Below, piece by piece: positions 27,340-37,374 of a DNA stretch of 54,309 nt (position 1 is the stretch's first letter; each line of letters begins with the position of its first letter). The notes under the pieces were generated by a model. The model was not told the DNA's origin. It saw nothing but the letters and a program-made list of their open reading frames with translations, and did not search any database. The DNA comes from Devosia sp. (GTDB taxonomy: Bacteria > Pseudomonadota > Alphaproteobacteria > Rhizobiales > Devosiaceae): assembly GCF_014860165.1 (NCBI RefSeq), contig NZ_JACZKG010000039.1, positions 1 to 54,309 on the forward strand, given 5' to 3'. The translations under genes and the position numbers were made by a program.

Positions 27340-27720
27340 ATGACCATGTCTGCAAGTTACCGGCTCGTACCCATAGGCCAGCAATCCCCCGACGCGGTGA
27401 CTGTTGGCGTCGAGCTGGCCGAGGACGGAACGCGCAAGGCGGCCGTCTGGTGGGAGTCCAAGGGCGACATCGACGCGGATGAAGCCGAATATGGCGACGT
27501 GGTCGAGGCGCTTGCCGCCGCCGAAGCGGCCCGCGCGCTGCATGGCCTGGCAGAAGTCGTGGTGGTGTTGTCCCGACCCGACCTCTGGGACAACCAATGG
27601 GGCTACTTGCGCCTGCCCGATATCGCCAAGGAGCCGATCGGGGACGTGCGGGACACCGACCTCAGTTCGCGGGAAACCTACGCGCTTGCGGCCGGCATCG
27701 AGGAAGAGCGCGACGCGTAG
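27340..27720 (+). CDS. Hypothetical protein
   Basis: 126-residue acidic soluble protein without signal peptide or membrane segment; I recognise no family. It begins MTMSASYRLVPIG and has an Ala/Glu-rich middle and a Trp-rich patch (LWDNQWGYLRLPDI). AGGAGG 7 bases before the ATG at 27340 strongly supports both the gene and this start, although the frame is open from 27214. It lies 73 bp after the importer ATPase gene and before the histidine kinase; a T6 run follows its stop at 27721-27726. Confidence 0.65.
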   Translation: MTMSASYRLVPIGQQSPDAVTVGVELAEDGTRKAAVWWESKGDIDADEAEYGDVVEALAAAEAARALHGLAEVVVVLSRPDLWDNQWGYLRLPDIAKEPIGDVRDTDLSSRETYALAAGIEEERDA

Positions 27721-27811
27721 TTTTTTGGGAGCATTCAGGGCCCTAGTGATGCAACCGCTCGTCCCGCGGCGCGTTCTATTTGGCCGTCGGTGCGGCAGTT
27801 GAGGGCTACGC

Positions 27812-29401
27812 ATGTCTGATCTATCCGATCCCATCCGCCACGACCTGATGGAGCGGAAGGTGCAGGGCGAAGCCCTGCGGGTCAGCGAGCAGCAGTTCCG
27901 CATGCTGGTCAAGGGCGTCACCGACTATGCGCTCTACATGCTCGACCAGGATGGCAATGTGGCCAGCTGGAACTCGGGCGCACGGCGCATCAAGGGCTAT
28001 GAGGAATCCGAAATCGTCGGCCAGCATTTCTCTCGCTTCTATACCGAGGCCGAGCGCCAGGCCGGCGAACCGGAGCAGAATCTGGCCATTGCGCGGGCCA
28101 AGGGCAGCGTCGAACGCGAGGGCTGGCGGCTGCGCAAGGATGGCAGCCAGTTCTGGGCCCATGTGGTGATCGACGCCATCTATGATGACAGTGGTGAGCT
28201 GGTGGGATTTGCCAAGGTCACGCGCGACATTACCGAACGCCGCGAGGCGCAGATCCAGCTCGACCACGCGCGCAATGCGCTGTTCCAATCGCAGAAGATG
28301 GAGGCGATCGGACAGCTCACGGGTGGCATAGCCCACGACTTCAACAACCTGCTGATGGCTATATTGGGGAGCCTGGAGATCGTTTCGCAGCGCCTGCCGC
28401 ACGACCCCAGGATCAGCCCGTTTCTCGACAATGCGGTCAAGGGTGCGCAGCGCGGTGCGGCGCTCACCCAGCGCATGCTGGCTTTCGCCCGGCGGCAGGA
28501 GCTTGAGTCCGGTCCGGTTGACGTGGCCGAGACGGTCGCCAGTATGCGAGACATCTTCGATCGGGCGCTGGGCCCTGGCGTGCTGGTTACCACGCGGATG
28601 CCGCCGGCGCTCCCACCCGCGCTGACCGACCGCGCCCAGCTGGAATCGGCATTGCTCAACCTGGCCGTCAATGCGCGCGACGCCATGCCCGCCGGCGGCT
28701 CGATAATCGTGGGCGCCGAGGAGAAGGTCGTCGCCAAGAGTGAGGGGAGCCTCCAGCCTGGTCACTATGTCGTCCTCACGATCAGGGATGAGGGCGAGGG
28801 GATGGACGAGACGACGCTTGCCCGCGCCACGGAACCGTTCTTCACCACCAAGGGTGTCGGCAAGGGTACGGGCCTGGGACTATCGATGGTCCATGGCCTG
28901 GCCGAACAGACCGGCGGGCGGTTTGTGCTGAGGAGTAAGCTCAAGGAAGGCACGACGGCGGAACTGTGGTTGCCGGTAGCGGCCGACGAGGCGGCCCCGA
29001 CGTCGGCCACGGAGGAGTTCGACACGCCCAGCTTTCATCCCAGGCGGGTGCTGGTGGTCGATGACGATGCGCTGGTACTGCTCAACACGGCCACGATGAC
29101 CGAGGACCTGGGCCATCACGTGGTGGAGGCGAGTTCCGGCAAGGAGGCGCTGGAAAAGCTGCGCAGCGGCCCCTTCGACCTGGTGATAACCGACTATGCG
29201 ATGCCGCAGATGAATGGCGGACAGCTGGCTTCCGCCATCACGGCCGAATGGCCCCATATCAAGGTCATTGTCGCCACCGGATATTCGGAAATGCCCGAGG
29301 AGCTGCGGGGAAAGTTCGAGAGGCTGGGTAAGCCGTTCTGGTCGCACGACCTCAAGGCGGCCATTGAGCGCACGTTTTCCTCAGCGGCGCCGTTGACTTA
29401 G
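27812..29401 (+). CDS. PAS-domain hybrid histidine kinase / response regulator
   Basis: 529-residue cytoplasmic sensor kinase with no membrane segment. A PAS domain (about 25-145), then HisKA with phospho-acceptor His175 in GGIAHDFNNLL, the HATPase domain (Asn287 in NARD, DEGEGM, GTGLGLS; about 270-390), and a C-terminal receiver domain (410-525) with Asp461 in ITDYAMP and the conserved Lys in LGKPF. The receiver suggests a phosphorelay or self-tuning step, since no separate response regulator is adjacent. The PAS lacks the LOV flavin-binding cysteine motif, so it is not an obvious photoreceptor; its signal is unknown. Confidence 0.92.
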   Translation: MSDLSDPIRHDLMERKVQGEALRVSEQQFRMLVKGVTDYALYMLDQDGNVASWNSGARRIKGYEESEIVGQHFSRFYTEAERQAGEPEQNLAIARAKGSVEREGWRLRKDGSQFWAHVVIDAIYDDSGELVGFAKVTRDITERREAQIQLDHARNALFQSQKMEAIGQLTGGIAHDFNNLLMAILGSLEIVSQRLPHDPRISPFLDNAVKGAQRGAALTQRMLAFARRQELESGPVDVAETVASMRDIFDRALGPGVLVTTRMPPALPPALTDRAQLESALLNLAVNARDAMPAGGSIIVGAEEKVVAKSEGSLQPGHYVVLTIRDEGEGMDETTLARATEPFFTTKGVGKGTGLGLSMVHGLAEQTGGRFVLRSKLKEGTTAELWLPVAADEAAPTSATEEFDTPSFHPRRVLVVDDDALVLLNTATMTEDLGHHVVEASSGKEALEKLRSGPFDLVITDYAMPQMNGGQLASAITAEWPHIKVIVATGYSEMPEELRGKFERLGKPFWSHDLKAAIERTFSSAAPLT

Positions 29402-29411
29402 GCTCGGCCTA
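29399..29411. terminator. Inverted repeat joining two convergent stops
   Basis: TAGGC-TCG-GCCTA: the stop codons of the kinase gene (+) and of the BadF-type kinase gene (-) form the two ends of a short 5-bp inverted repeat. Too short to be a strong terminator. Confidence 0.3.
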
Positions 29412-30356
29412 GCCGATCGACGACCTGTTAGCGAGCACCTGACGCCACCCTGCGTCGCCGGTTGTTCGCAGCCGGGCGGCGGCAAGACAGGCATCTGCAT
29501 CGAGCAGGCGAACCTCATGGCCGGGCAGTGCGTGCCTGATCTCGCTGGCGATAAGCGGGTGAAGGTTCAAGACGCCGCCGACAAAGCCGATCGGGCGATG
29601 GCCCACGCGCGCAACGAGCGCCTGGGCCAATTGCGCCAGTTCAGCGGCGGCCTGCCGAAGGATGGACGCCGCGACGGCATCGCCCTCTGCCGCTGCCCGG
29701 GCAACGGCGACGGCGAGCGTACCGATCCGGCCCCGGTCACCGGCATAGACGAACTGGCGGACATCGTGCCAGCTTTCGCCCCCGATCTCGCCGAAGACCT
29801 GCCGCGCCAGCGCGGCGACACTGTCGAACGATCCCAAATGGTCCAGGGCGCGATACATGGCGTCCAGCGCTTGCAGCGCAATCCAGCTGCCAGAGCCAGC
29901 ATCGTCAATCAGAATGCCGCGACCACCGACCCGCACGTAGTCGTCGTCCCCCGCGCCCAGGTGAAGGCCGATAGAGCCTGTGCCGGCGGATACCAGGTGG
30001 CCCACGCCGGGAGCGAAGTTGGCCATATAGGCCAGGACGATGTCGTCGGTGACGAGGATGGCGCCGGCCTCGAGGCCGAACAGGCGGGTTAGCAAGGCTT
30101 TGACGTCATGCGCGACGGCCGAGCCATAGCCGGTCAGGCCTGCCGTGAGGCTTCCCGCTGCCAGCCCGGCGCTGGCGAGGGCCTGGGCGATCTGCGACAG
30201 GGCACCGACGAGGCGATCGCGCTCGGCTGGATTGAATATGTGTCCGGTGGCCCCTGCCGCCTTGCCCCGGGTCAATTCGGTGCCGGCATCGTCGCAGGCG
30301 ACCCAGCGGCTGGCCGTGCCGCCCACATCGATGCCCAGGTGGACCCTGGTCACCAT
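29409..30356 (-). CDS. BadF/BadG/BcrA/BcrD-type sugar kinase (GlcNAc/MurNAc kinase-like)
   Basis: ASKHA-fold kinase of 315 residues related to N-acetylglucosamine kinases and to clostridial MurK, which phosphorylates MurNAc and GlcNAc. Phosphate-1 motif GIDVGGTASRW is at 8-18, phosphate-2 SAGTGSIGLHLG near 123, and DDAGSGSW precedes the adenosine-binding part. It would make the 6-phosphate needed by NanE-type and MurQ enzymes. It overlaps the epimerase gene by 7 bp and ends the leftward importer operon. Which amino sugar it prefers is not visible in the sequence. Confidence 0.85.
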   Translation of the reverse strand: MVTRVHLGIDVGGTASRWVACDDAGTELTRGKAAGATGHIFNPAERDRLVGALSQIAQALASAGLAAGSLTAGLTGYGSAVAHDVKALLTRLFGLEAGAILVTDDIVLAYMANFAPGVGHLVSAGTGSIGLHLGAGDDDYVRVGGRGILIDDAGSGSWIALQALDAMYRALDHLGSFDSVAALARQVFGEIGGESWHDVRQFVYAGDRGRIGTLAVAVARAAAEGDAVAASILRQAAAELAQLAQALVARVGHRPIGFVGGVLNLHPLIASEIRHALPGHEVRLLDADACLAAARLRTTGDAGWRQVLANRSSIG

Positions 30357-31018
30357 GAAGGCACGCCCTGGGCGACGAAATGCCGGGTGATCTCGCGCGG
30401 ATTGGTGATCATGGTGCCGACGACGACCGCATGCGCCCCCGCATCGAAAGCGCGGCGAACCAGAGCCGGCGTATTGTAGCGGCCCTCGGCAATGACGGGT
30501 GTGGCAAGCCGCGATGCGAGAGCTTCGAGCAGCACGAAATCGGGCTCCGAGGGTTTGGGTTCCGTCGCCGCAGTATAGCCCGAGAGGGTGGTCGCGACAT
30601 AGGTCGCGCCGAAATCGGCGGCCGCCAGGCCTTCCTCCACGGTCGAGATATCGGCAAAGACTTCGGCGCCCAGGTCAAGCACCCGCCGCACCAGCCGATC
30701 GGGTGGCTCACCATCGCGCGGGCGGAGTGTACAGTCGAGCGCCACCACCTCGGCGCCATTGGCAACGATAACCTCGGCGGCGGCGAAACTGGGTGTGATG
30801 TAAACCGGGTAGTCTGCCGAAAAGAGCTTGTGAATGCCGATGACTGGCAGGCCTGCGGCCTTGACTGCCCTGATATCGTCCGGGCCATTGGCGCGGATGG
30901 CGACGGCGCCGCCATCGCGGGCGGCCAGCGCCATAGCGCCCATGAATTGCGGCCCATACAGTGGATTGTCGGCGCGCGCCTGGCAGGAGACGATGAGCCC
31001 GCGGGGCAGCAGCGTCAC
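30350..31018 (-). CDS. nanE: Putative N-acylmannosamine-6-phosphate 2-epimerase (NanE family)
   Basis: 222-residue TIM-barrel epimerase converting ManNAc-6-P to GlcNAc-6-P. NanE landmarks: LIVSCQARADNPL at 8-20, AVAIRANGPDDI, PVIGIHK, ALDCTLRPRDG, FADISTVEEG and TTLSGYT, with VIAEGRYNTP and GAHAVVVGTMITNP at the phosphate site. The frame is open to 31126, but the GTG at 31018 overlaps the upstream permease stop as GTGA (31015-31018) and fits the family N-terminus. Co-transcribed with the importer and the BadF-type kinase. Confidence 0.9.
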   Translation of the reverse strand: MTLLPRGLIVSCQARADNPLYGPQFMGAMALAARDGGAVAIRANGPDDIRAVKAAGLPVIGIHKLFSADYPVYITPSFAAAEVIVANGAEVVALDCTLRPRDGEPPDRLVRRVLDLGAEVFADISTVEEGLAAADFGATYVATTLSGYTAATEPKPSEPDFVLLEALASRLATPVIAEGRYNTPALVRRAFDAGAHAVVVGTMITNPREITRHFVAQGVPSW

Positions 31019-31878
31019 TTGACCGCGCCCGAGGTCATGCCGGCGATGAACTGCCGCGACAGCACGATATAGATGATGATGATCGGCGCGGCCGAGAGCG
31101 TCAGGCCCGAGAACAGCACGCCCCAATCGGTGGTATATTCGCCCATGAAGGTGGTCAGGCCCTGCGGCAGGGTCTTGAGATCGTCATTCTGGATGAAGAC
31201 CAGCGGGAAGAAGAAGTCGTTCCAGATCGGCACCACGTTCTGGATGCCTGCGATGACCATGGCGGGGCGAACCAGCGGCAGCATGATCGACCACATGATG
31301 CGCGCCTCGCTGGCGCCATCCATGCGCGCGGCATCCTCGAGTTCATTGGGCAGGGTGCGGATGAACCCGGTCATGATGAACACGGTCGTGGGCAGGCCCA
31401 TGGCGGTATAGACGAAGATCAGCGACAGCTGGTTGTTGAGAATGGACAGGTCCCGCATCAGCATGAAGAGCGGAATGATGGCAAGCTTGAGCGGCAGGGT
31501 GAGGCCGGCCAGGAAGAACATGAGAATGAAGCCCGACCCGGTGAACTGGTAGCGGCCGATGGCATAGGCGGCCATGGTGCCCAGGGTCAGGATCAGCGTC
31601 ATCGAGGCGCCGGTGACGATGAAGGAATTGAGCAGGTAGCGCAGGAAATTCGTCTGGGTCCAGATTTTGACGAAGTTGCCCACCTGGGTGAAATCGGGAA
31701 TGCCGAAGGGCGACTGGAATATCTGCGGGGTGGTCTTGAAGGCCGAAAAGATCATGATGACGATCGGCGCCAGCATGATGATCGTATTGGCGATCAGGAT
31801 GATCTGCAGCAGGCCATCGCGACCGAGCGCACCGAGCAGGCCCCTACGATCGTAATAGGTGGTGGAGGCGGCGCTCAT
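31015..31878 (-). CDS. Carbohydrate ABC transporter permease (MalG type)
   Basis: 287-residue permease with six membrane segments, EAA loop NELEDAARMDGASEARIMWSIMLP and C-terminus RQFIAGMTSGAVK. Overlaps neighbours by 4 bp on both sides, coupling it to the MalF-type permease and to the NanE gene. Imports an amino sugar by context. Confidence 0.93.
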   Translation of the reverse strand: MSAASTTYYDRRGLLGALGRDGLLQIILIANTIIMLAPIVIMIFSAFKTTPQIFQSPFGIPDFTQVGNFVKIWTQTNFLRYLLNSFIVTGASMTLILTLGTMAAYAIGRYQFTGSGFILMFFLAGLTLPLKLAIIPLFMLMRDLSILNNQLSLIFVYTAMGLPTTVFIMTGFIRTLPNELEDAARMDGASEARIMWSIMLPLVRPAMVIAGIQNVVPIWNDFFFPLVFIQNDDLKTLPQGLTTFMGEYTTDWGVLFSGLTLSAAPIIIIYIVLSRQFIAGMTSGAVK

Positions 31879-32795
31879 AGCTGGATTTCCCGGGCTCGCA
31901 GCCGCACGGTGATGACGCTGGCGATGACGGCGACAAAGAGGAAGATCAGCACGGCCAGCGCGCTGCCCAGGCCGAAATCCTGCTGGCCGGAAGAGACATT
32001 GCCGAAGGCGGTGCGGTAGAAATAGAGGCCGAGCACGTCAGTGGAGCCGAAAGGCGAGCCATCGAGCCCGGCCATGATATAGGGCAGTTCGAACCAGTTG
32101 AAGGCGCCGACGAAGAGCAGGGTGAAGACGATGGTGGCGCTGGGCGCCACCAGGGGCCAGACGATGCCTGTGATCTTGACCCACTCGCTTTCGGTTTCCA
32201 TGCGCACCGCATCGAGGATTTCGCCGGGAATGCGCTGCATGCCGGCGAGGAAGACCAGGGTGGGGAAGCCCACCATGTGCCAGGCCTGCGCCACGATAAG
32301 CGACCAGATCGCGGTGTTGCCCTGACCGAGCCATGGCTGGGCGAGCCAGCCCATGCCGATGCCCCGCAGGCTGATATTGACCACCCCGAAGAGCGGATGC
32401 AGGAACAGCTTGAACAGGTAGGCGACGATGATGGTGGACAGAACCACGGGCAGGAAGACGGCGATGCGATGGAAGCGGGCGCCGGGAAGGCCACGCCACA
32501 GCGCATAGGCGAGGATGAAACCCAGCCCGTTCTGCAGCACCATCAGTGCGAAGAAGACGATGACGTTGTTCTTGAAGGCGTTGATGGTCCAGCTGCGATA
32601 GGGCTCGACGAACAGGACCGTGTGGAAATTCTCCAGCCCGACAAAGTCGCCCCGGCGCAGGCCCTGCCAATCGAAGAAGGCATAGGCGAAGGCGGAAATG
32701 ATCGGATAGACGATGAACAGGGCCACGAAGGCCAGTGGCGGCACGATGAGCGCGGTGATCCACAGGCCGCGGCCGGTCATCCGAAGGTGAGGCAT
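31875..32795 (-). CDS. Carbohydrate ABC transporter permease (MalF type)
   Basis: 306-residue permease beginning GLWITALIVPPLAFVALFIVYP and carrying the EAA loop GEILDAVRMETESEWVKITGIVWP. The EAA sequence is atypical (AVRMETES in place of AAxxDGA), suggesting a somewhat diverged transporter subgroup. It follows the binding-protein gene by 71 bp containing a hairpin. Confidence 0.92.
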   Translation of the reverse strand: MPHLRMTGRGLWITALIVPPLAFVALFIVYPIISAFAYAFFDWQGLRRGDFVGLENFHTVLFVEPYRSWTINAFKNNVIVFFALMVLQNGLGFILAYALWRGLPGARFHRIAVFLPVVLSTIIVAYLFKLFLHPLFGVVNISLRGIGMGWLAQPWLGQGNTAIWSLIVAQAWHMVGFPTLVFLAGMQRIPGEILDAVRMETESEWVKITGIVWPLVAPSATIVFTLLFVGAFNWFELPYIMAGLDGSPFGSTDVLGLYFYRTAFGNVSSGQQDFGLGSALAVLIFLFVAVIASVITVRLRAREIQL

Positions 32796-32829
32796 GTCGG
32801 GTTGTTTCGCTCTCGTGGCGGCAGATTAT

Positions 32830-32853
32830 GCCCTCCCCCCGTGGGGGAAGGGC
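32830..32853 (-). terminator. Intercistronic hairpin after binding-protein gene
   Basis: GCCCTCCCCC pairs with GGGGGAAGGGC around a small loop, with one C-A mismatch, 13 bp past the binding-protein stop in the leftward direction. No T run; probably attenuating or stabilising. Confidence 0.5.
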
Positions 32854-32866
32854 GGCGTCGGGAGGA

Positions 32867-34108
32867 CTATTTCTTGAACGGCTCGTACCAGGCGGCAAGG
32901 CCCTCGGTCAGCGTGGTGCCGATGGCTTCGGGCGTGGTCTGGCCGGAGAACAGCTTCTGCATTTCACCCTGGATCAGCACCGAGCCGGAGGGCTCGCCAT
33001 AGCGGAAATGCGCCAGCATCAGGTAGGGGATCGAGGACTGGTTGAGCTCATTGACCTCGGCCAGCAGCGGATTGTCGAAGGTGACGCCCGGCACGGTCGA
33101 GATATTGCTCAGGGTATCGGCAAAGGCCTGGCCGAATTCCTTGCTGGCGAGGTAGTTCAGGAACTTGAGCGAGGCTTCCTTGTTGGCGCCGGCAGCATTG
33201 GCCGCGTAGCCGCCGTCGAAATAGAGGCCGACCAGCTTTGCATCCTCGGCGGTCTTGCCGGGCGCGGCGAAGACGCCCAGTTCGATATCGGGATTCTGCG
33301 TCTTGAAGGTCGCCAGCTCATAGGAGCCGCCGATGAACATGCCGGCCATGCCTGACGAGAACAGCTGCTGGGCCGAGGGATAGTCGAGGCCGATAAAGCC
33401 ATCGGGGAAATACTGGGCCGCCACTTCGGCGACGGCAGCCAGGGCACCGGTAAAGCGCGCGTCGGTGAAGTCGGTCGTGCCGGCCATCAGTTCGTCGTAG
33501 AAATCCTTGCCCATGAGCGAGGAGCCCAGGCCAAAGGTGACGGTCTCGTTCTGCCAGGCAGTGGCGGTGCCATTGGCGAAGGGGATGACGCCGGCATCCT
33601 TGAGCTTCTGGCTGGCCGCGACGAGTTCTTCCCAGGTCTGCGGCTCGGCAATGCCGTTGGCGTCGAACAGGGCCCTGTTGTAGATCACCAACTGGGTCTG
33701 GCTGGCGAAGGGCACGGCATAGAGGGTGCCATCGGCCCGCCCGCTTTCGGCGGCGAGGGAGGCCGCGGAGAACTCGGCCAGGGCCGGCACGGTTTCCGTG
33801 GTGAGCGGCTCGAGATAGCCGGCAGAGGCGACATTCTCGAGCCCGCCATAGGCGCGCACCATCATCAGATCGGGGCCGGTGCCGCCGGCCAGGGCGGTGG
33901 CGAGAATGGTGTTGTAGTTGGCGGCTTCGAAGGTCTCGAACTTGACCGTGATACCGGGATTGGCGGCCTCGAAGGTATCGATGAACTGCTCATAGGCGGC
34001 GCGGTCTTCCTGGCGCCAGCTCCAGAAGGTCAGGTCCTGGGCCAAAGCGGGGGCGGCGATGAGCACGGCCGCCAGGGCCGTGCCGATGCGGATAAGTCTG
34101 TTGTTCAT
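32867..34108 (-). CDS. Amino-sugar ABC transporter substrate-binding protein
   Basis: 413-residue periplasmic binding protein with signal peptide 1-24 (ends APALAQ) and the family 1 pattern: LTFWSWRQEDRAAYEQFIDTF, VIYNRALFDANGIAEPQTWEELVAASQKL near 155-185, and FSSGMAGMFIGGSYEL. AAGGAGGG lies 5 bases before the ATG at 34108; the frame opens earlier at 34159. Second gene of the importer operon; amino-sugar specificity is inferred from NanE, the BadF-type kinase and MurQ nearby. Confidence 0.93.
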   Translation of the reverse strand: MNNRLIRIGTALAAVLIAAPALAQDLTFWSWRQEDRAAYEQFIDTFEAANPGITVKFETFEAANYNTILATALAGGTGPDLMMVRAYGGLENVASAGYLEPLTTETVPALAEFSAASLAAESGRADGTLYAVPFASQTQLVIYNRALFDANGIAEPQTWEELVAASQKLKDAGVIPFANGTATAWQNETVTFGLGSSLMGKDFYDELMAGTTDFTDARFTGALAAVAEVAAQYFPDGFIGLDYPSAQQLFSSGMAGMFIGGSYELATFKTQNPDIELGVFAAPGKTAEDAKLVGLYFDGGYAANAAGANKEASLKFLNYLASKEFGQAFADTLSNISTVPGVTFDNPLLAEVNELNQSSIPYLMLAHFRYGEPSGSVLIQGEMQKLFSGQTTPEAIGTTLTEGLAAWYEPFKK

Positions 34109-34155
34109 GAATTCCCTCCTTGATTTCGTTCTGGCATGGACCTGTCCCCGGCGCC

Positions 34156-35220
<1,065 letters not shown>

Positions 35221-35286
35221 GATGCTTCTCCAATGGTGCTGCAATATCCGGAGCGGGATGTCCCGCGTTCAGGATCGGCCAACATC

Positions 35287-35301
35287 GGAATAGTAAATTC
35301 C
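35287..35301. promoter_or_regulatory. RpiR-type operator, strong site of the importer promoter
   Basis: Palindrome GGAATAGTAAATTCC (arms GGAAT/ATTCC, extended by C and G on the flanks). The same GGAATA-n-ATTCC pattern occurs at 36338-36352 ahead of murQ. It overlaps the leftward -10. Confidence 0.7.
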
Positions 35302-35319
35302 GAATTTTTGCCCTGTCAA
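35290..35319 (-). promoter_or_regulatory. Promoter of the amino-sugar importer operon
   Basis: Leftward -35 TTGACA (35319-35314) and -10 TACTAT (35295-35290) with an 18-bp spacer, 70 bp before the TTG start. Confidence 0.6.
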
Positions 35320-35333
35320 GAATATAAAATTAC
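35319..35333. promoter_or_regulatory. RpiR-type operator, weaker site of the importer promoter
   Basis: AGAATATAAAATTAC matches the strong site at 11 of 15 positions and starts exactly 32 bp (three helical turns) from it, adjoining the -35. Confidence 0.5.
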
Positions 35334-35377
35334 TCCCTGACGGGTGACGCCGAATCTCCCGGCGACCGGAACGGGCC

Positions 35378-36226
35378 TCAGGCCTTGAGCACGGTCACGG
35401 CGGTTTCGCTGCGGTGGATATATTCGTAGGCGTCGGACTGGCGGCGAAGCAGCAGGATGAACAGCATGTCCATCAGCATGAGCTGCGCGTCGCGCGAGGT
35501 GATAGCCGAGGAACGGACGCGCTCCTCGTCGGCCACAGTGAACAGGCTGATATCGGCAAGGTCGAGCAGCGGATTGGGCTGCAGGCCGGTAATGGAGATC
35601 AGCGTAGCGCCGCGCTGCTTGGCGAGTTCGGCAATGCGCAACGTTTCCATGCTGCGGCCGGAATGGGACAGCGCCATCAGCACATCGGCATCGTTGAGCG
35701 CAGAGGCATTGGAGATCTGGATGTGGCTGTCGCTGTCGAGCAGTACGGTGCGGCCCAGTTTGAGCAGCTTGAACGAGAAATCCTTGGCCACGAGCGAGGA
35801 GGCACCAACGCCGGCAAGCTGGATCTTGCGGGCATTGACCAGCGCATCGAGCGCTGCCTCGATATTTGCCTCGCTATTGGCGGAGGAGGTTTCCCGCATC
35901 GACAGCAGCTTGCTGCCGATCAGCTTCTGCAGGATCGTCATATAGCTGTCGCTGGCGTCGATGGTGCCGTGGATGACGCCGCCGGGCGACTGGCCCTCGA
36001 GCGCCTTGGCCTTGTTCACCGCCAGCTTGAGCTGCTGATAGCCGGCATAGCCCAGCTTCTGGCTGAATTTGACGACGCTGGACTGGCTGCGCCCCGTGGC
36101 GCTGGCCAGGGCGGCCGAAGACAGGGTCAGCATGCGCTCGGGATGGTCGATGATGAACTGGGCGATCTGCCGGTCCGCCTGTGTCATGGATTCCAGCTGC
36201 GCACCGAGAATCTTCAAAATGGACAT
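35378..36226 (-). CDS. RpiR/MurR family transcriptional regulator
   Basis: 282-residue regulator with an N-terminal RpiR helix-turn-helix (SAALASATGRSQSSVVKFSQKLG, about 37-60) and a SIS domain (about 125-255; GVGASSLVAKDFSFKLLKLG and ALSHSGRSMETLRIAELAKQRG). MurR of E. coli, which senses MurNAc-6-P, belongs to this family. Divergent from murQ and upstream of the importer operon. Both intergenic regions hold the same paired palindrome, making this protein the best candidate to bind them. Confidence 0.92.
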   Translation of the reverse strand: MSILKILGAQLESMTQADRQIAQFIIDHPERMLTLSSAALASATGRSQSSVVKFSQKLGYAGYQQLKLAVNKAKALEGQSPGGVIHGTIDASDSYMTILQKLIGSKLLSMRETSSANSEANIEAALDALVNARKIQLAGVGASSLVAKDFSFKLLKLGRTVLLDSDSHIQISNASALNDADVLMALSHSGRSMETLRIAELAKQRGATLISITGLQPNPLLDLADISLFTVADEERVRSSAITSRDAQLMLMDMLFILLLRRQSDAYEYIHRSETAVTVLKA

Positions 36227-36337
36227 GCTTGTTTCCCAGACGTGGCCTCAACGGACTTGTGCCGATCACCGGATAAAATGCAACGCAACACGCATCGTCG
36301 TCTGCCCGGCAGTTTCACCCCAAACGGCACTGGTATT

Positions 36338-36352
36338 GGAATACTATATTCC
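36338..36352. promoter_or_regulatory. RpiR-type operator, strong site ahead of murQ
   Basis: Palindrome GGAATACTATATTCC, same arms and spacing as the site at 35287-35301. It lies 9 bp upstream of the murQ -35 and between the divergent murQ and RpiR genes, so it could control both. Confidence 0.7.
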
Positions 36353-36360
36353 TGATTTCG

Positions 36361-36389
36361 TTGACACCTGGAATATTCGCTCCTAGCAT
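36361..36389 (+). promoter_or_regulatory. murQ promoter
   Basis: -35 TTGACA (36361-36366) and -10 TAGCAT (36384-36389) with an optimal 17-bp spacer, 27 bp before the ATG. Same hexamers as the LacI-controlled promoter at 20994-21023. A second GGAATATTC half-site starts at 36370, inside the spacer, 32 bp after the strong site. Confidence 0.75.
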
Positions 36390-36415
36390 TCCCGCCAAAT
36401 TCGAGTGAAGGCACA

Positions 36416-37348
36416 ATGGCAAGAAGCACCCTGATCGCCGAACTGGGCAACCTGGTTTCCGAGGCGCGCAACCCCGAGACCATGCAGATCGACCTGATGT
36501 CGACGCAGGATATCCTGGCCGCCATGAATGCCCAGGACGCCAGGGTTGCCGAGGCAGTCAGGCTCGTGCTGCCACAGATCACCATCGCGGTGGACCATGT
36601 GGTCGAGGCGTTCAAGGCCGGCGGACGGCTGATCTATATGGGAGCCGGCACCAGCGGCCGGCTGGGCGTGCTCGATGCTTCGGAATGCCCGCCGACCTTC
36701 GGCGTGCCCGATGGCATGGTGATCGGCCTGATTGCCGGCGGCGACCGCGCCCTGCGCCACCCGGTGGAAGGCGCCGAGGACGACAGCGACGAAGGCCGCC
36801 GCGACCTGGAAAAGGTCGGCGTCACGCCGGGCGACGTGGTGGTCGGCATCGCCGTCAGCGGCCGCACTCCCTATGTGATCGGCGGCCTCGAATATGCCAA
36901 TGGAGTGGGGGCCACGACGGTCGCCCTGTCCTGCAATCCGGATTCGGCGATCGCCCGGCTGGCCGATATCGCCATCTCGCCGGTGGTGGGGCCCGAGGCG
37001 CTGACCGGATCGACGCGCCTCAAATCGGGCACGGCGCAGAAGCTGGTGCTCAACATGCTGACCACGGCCAGCATGATCCGTATCGGCAAGACCTATGAGA
37101 ACCTGATGGTCGACCTGTCGGTCAGCAACGAGAAGCTGGCGGCGCGGGCCACCCGCATCCTGGTGGATGTCGCCGGCTGCTCGCCCGAGGCGGCGGAGAG
37201 CTATCTCACCGAGAGCCGCAACAATGTGAAACTGGCCATTCTGATGGCCCTGACCGGCATGGATGCCGCTCAGGGCGAGAGCGCGCTCAAGCAGGCCGAC
37301 GGCTTCCTGCGGCGGGCGGCCGGGCAGCAGCAGCGCATCGCCGGCTAG
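36416..37348 (+). CDS. murQ: N-acetylmuramic acid 6-phosphate etherase
   Basis: Cleaves the lactyl ether of MurNAc-6-P to give GlcNAc-6-P and D-lactate, the committing step of peptidoglycan-sugar recycling. The 310-residue protein shows the SIS-family signature [22 protein letters not shown] (75-96). Glu90 and Glu121 correspond to catalytic Glu83 and Glu114 of E. coli MurQ, and [15 protein letters not shown] and [10 protein letters not shown] are also present. A C-terminal UBA-like stretch ([12 protein letters not shown]) completes the usual length. Monocistronic, with its own promoter, divergent from the RpiR regulator. Confidence 0.96.
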   Translation: MARSTLIAELGNLVSEARNPETMQIDLMSTQDILAAMNAQDARVAEAVRLVLPQITIAVDHVVEAFKAGGRLIYMGAGTSGRLGVLDASECPPTFGVPDGMVIGLIAGGDRALRHPVEGAEDDSDEGRRDLEKVGVTPGDVVVGIAVSGRTPYVIGGLEYANGVGATTVALSCNPDSAIARLADIAISPVVGPEALTGSTRLKSGTAQKLVLNMLTTASMIRIGKTYENLMVDLSVSNEKLAARATRILVDVAGCSPEAAESYLTESRNNVKLAILMALTGMDAAQGESALKQADGFLRRAAGQQQRIAG

Positions 37349-37374
37349 CAGGCCAGAGCAATCTCTTCCATCCC

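Noticed and set aside
27721..27811. T6 run after the hypothetical gene as an intrinsic terminator
   Set aside because: No convincing stem directly precedes the T run.
27812..29401. PAS kinase as a LOV photoreceptor
   Set aside because: The PAS domain lacks the flavin-binding cysteine motif, so blue-light sensing is not supported.
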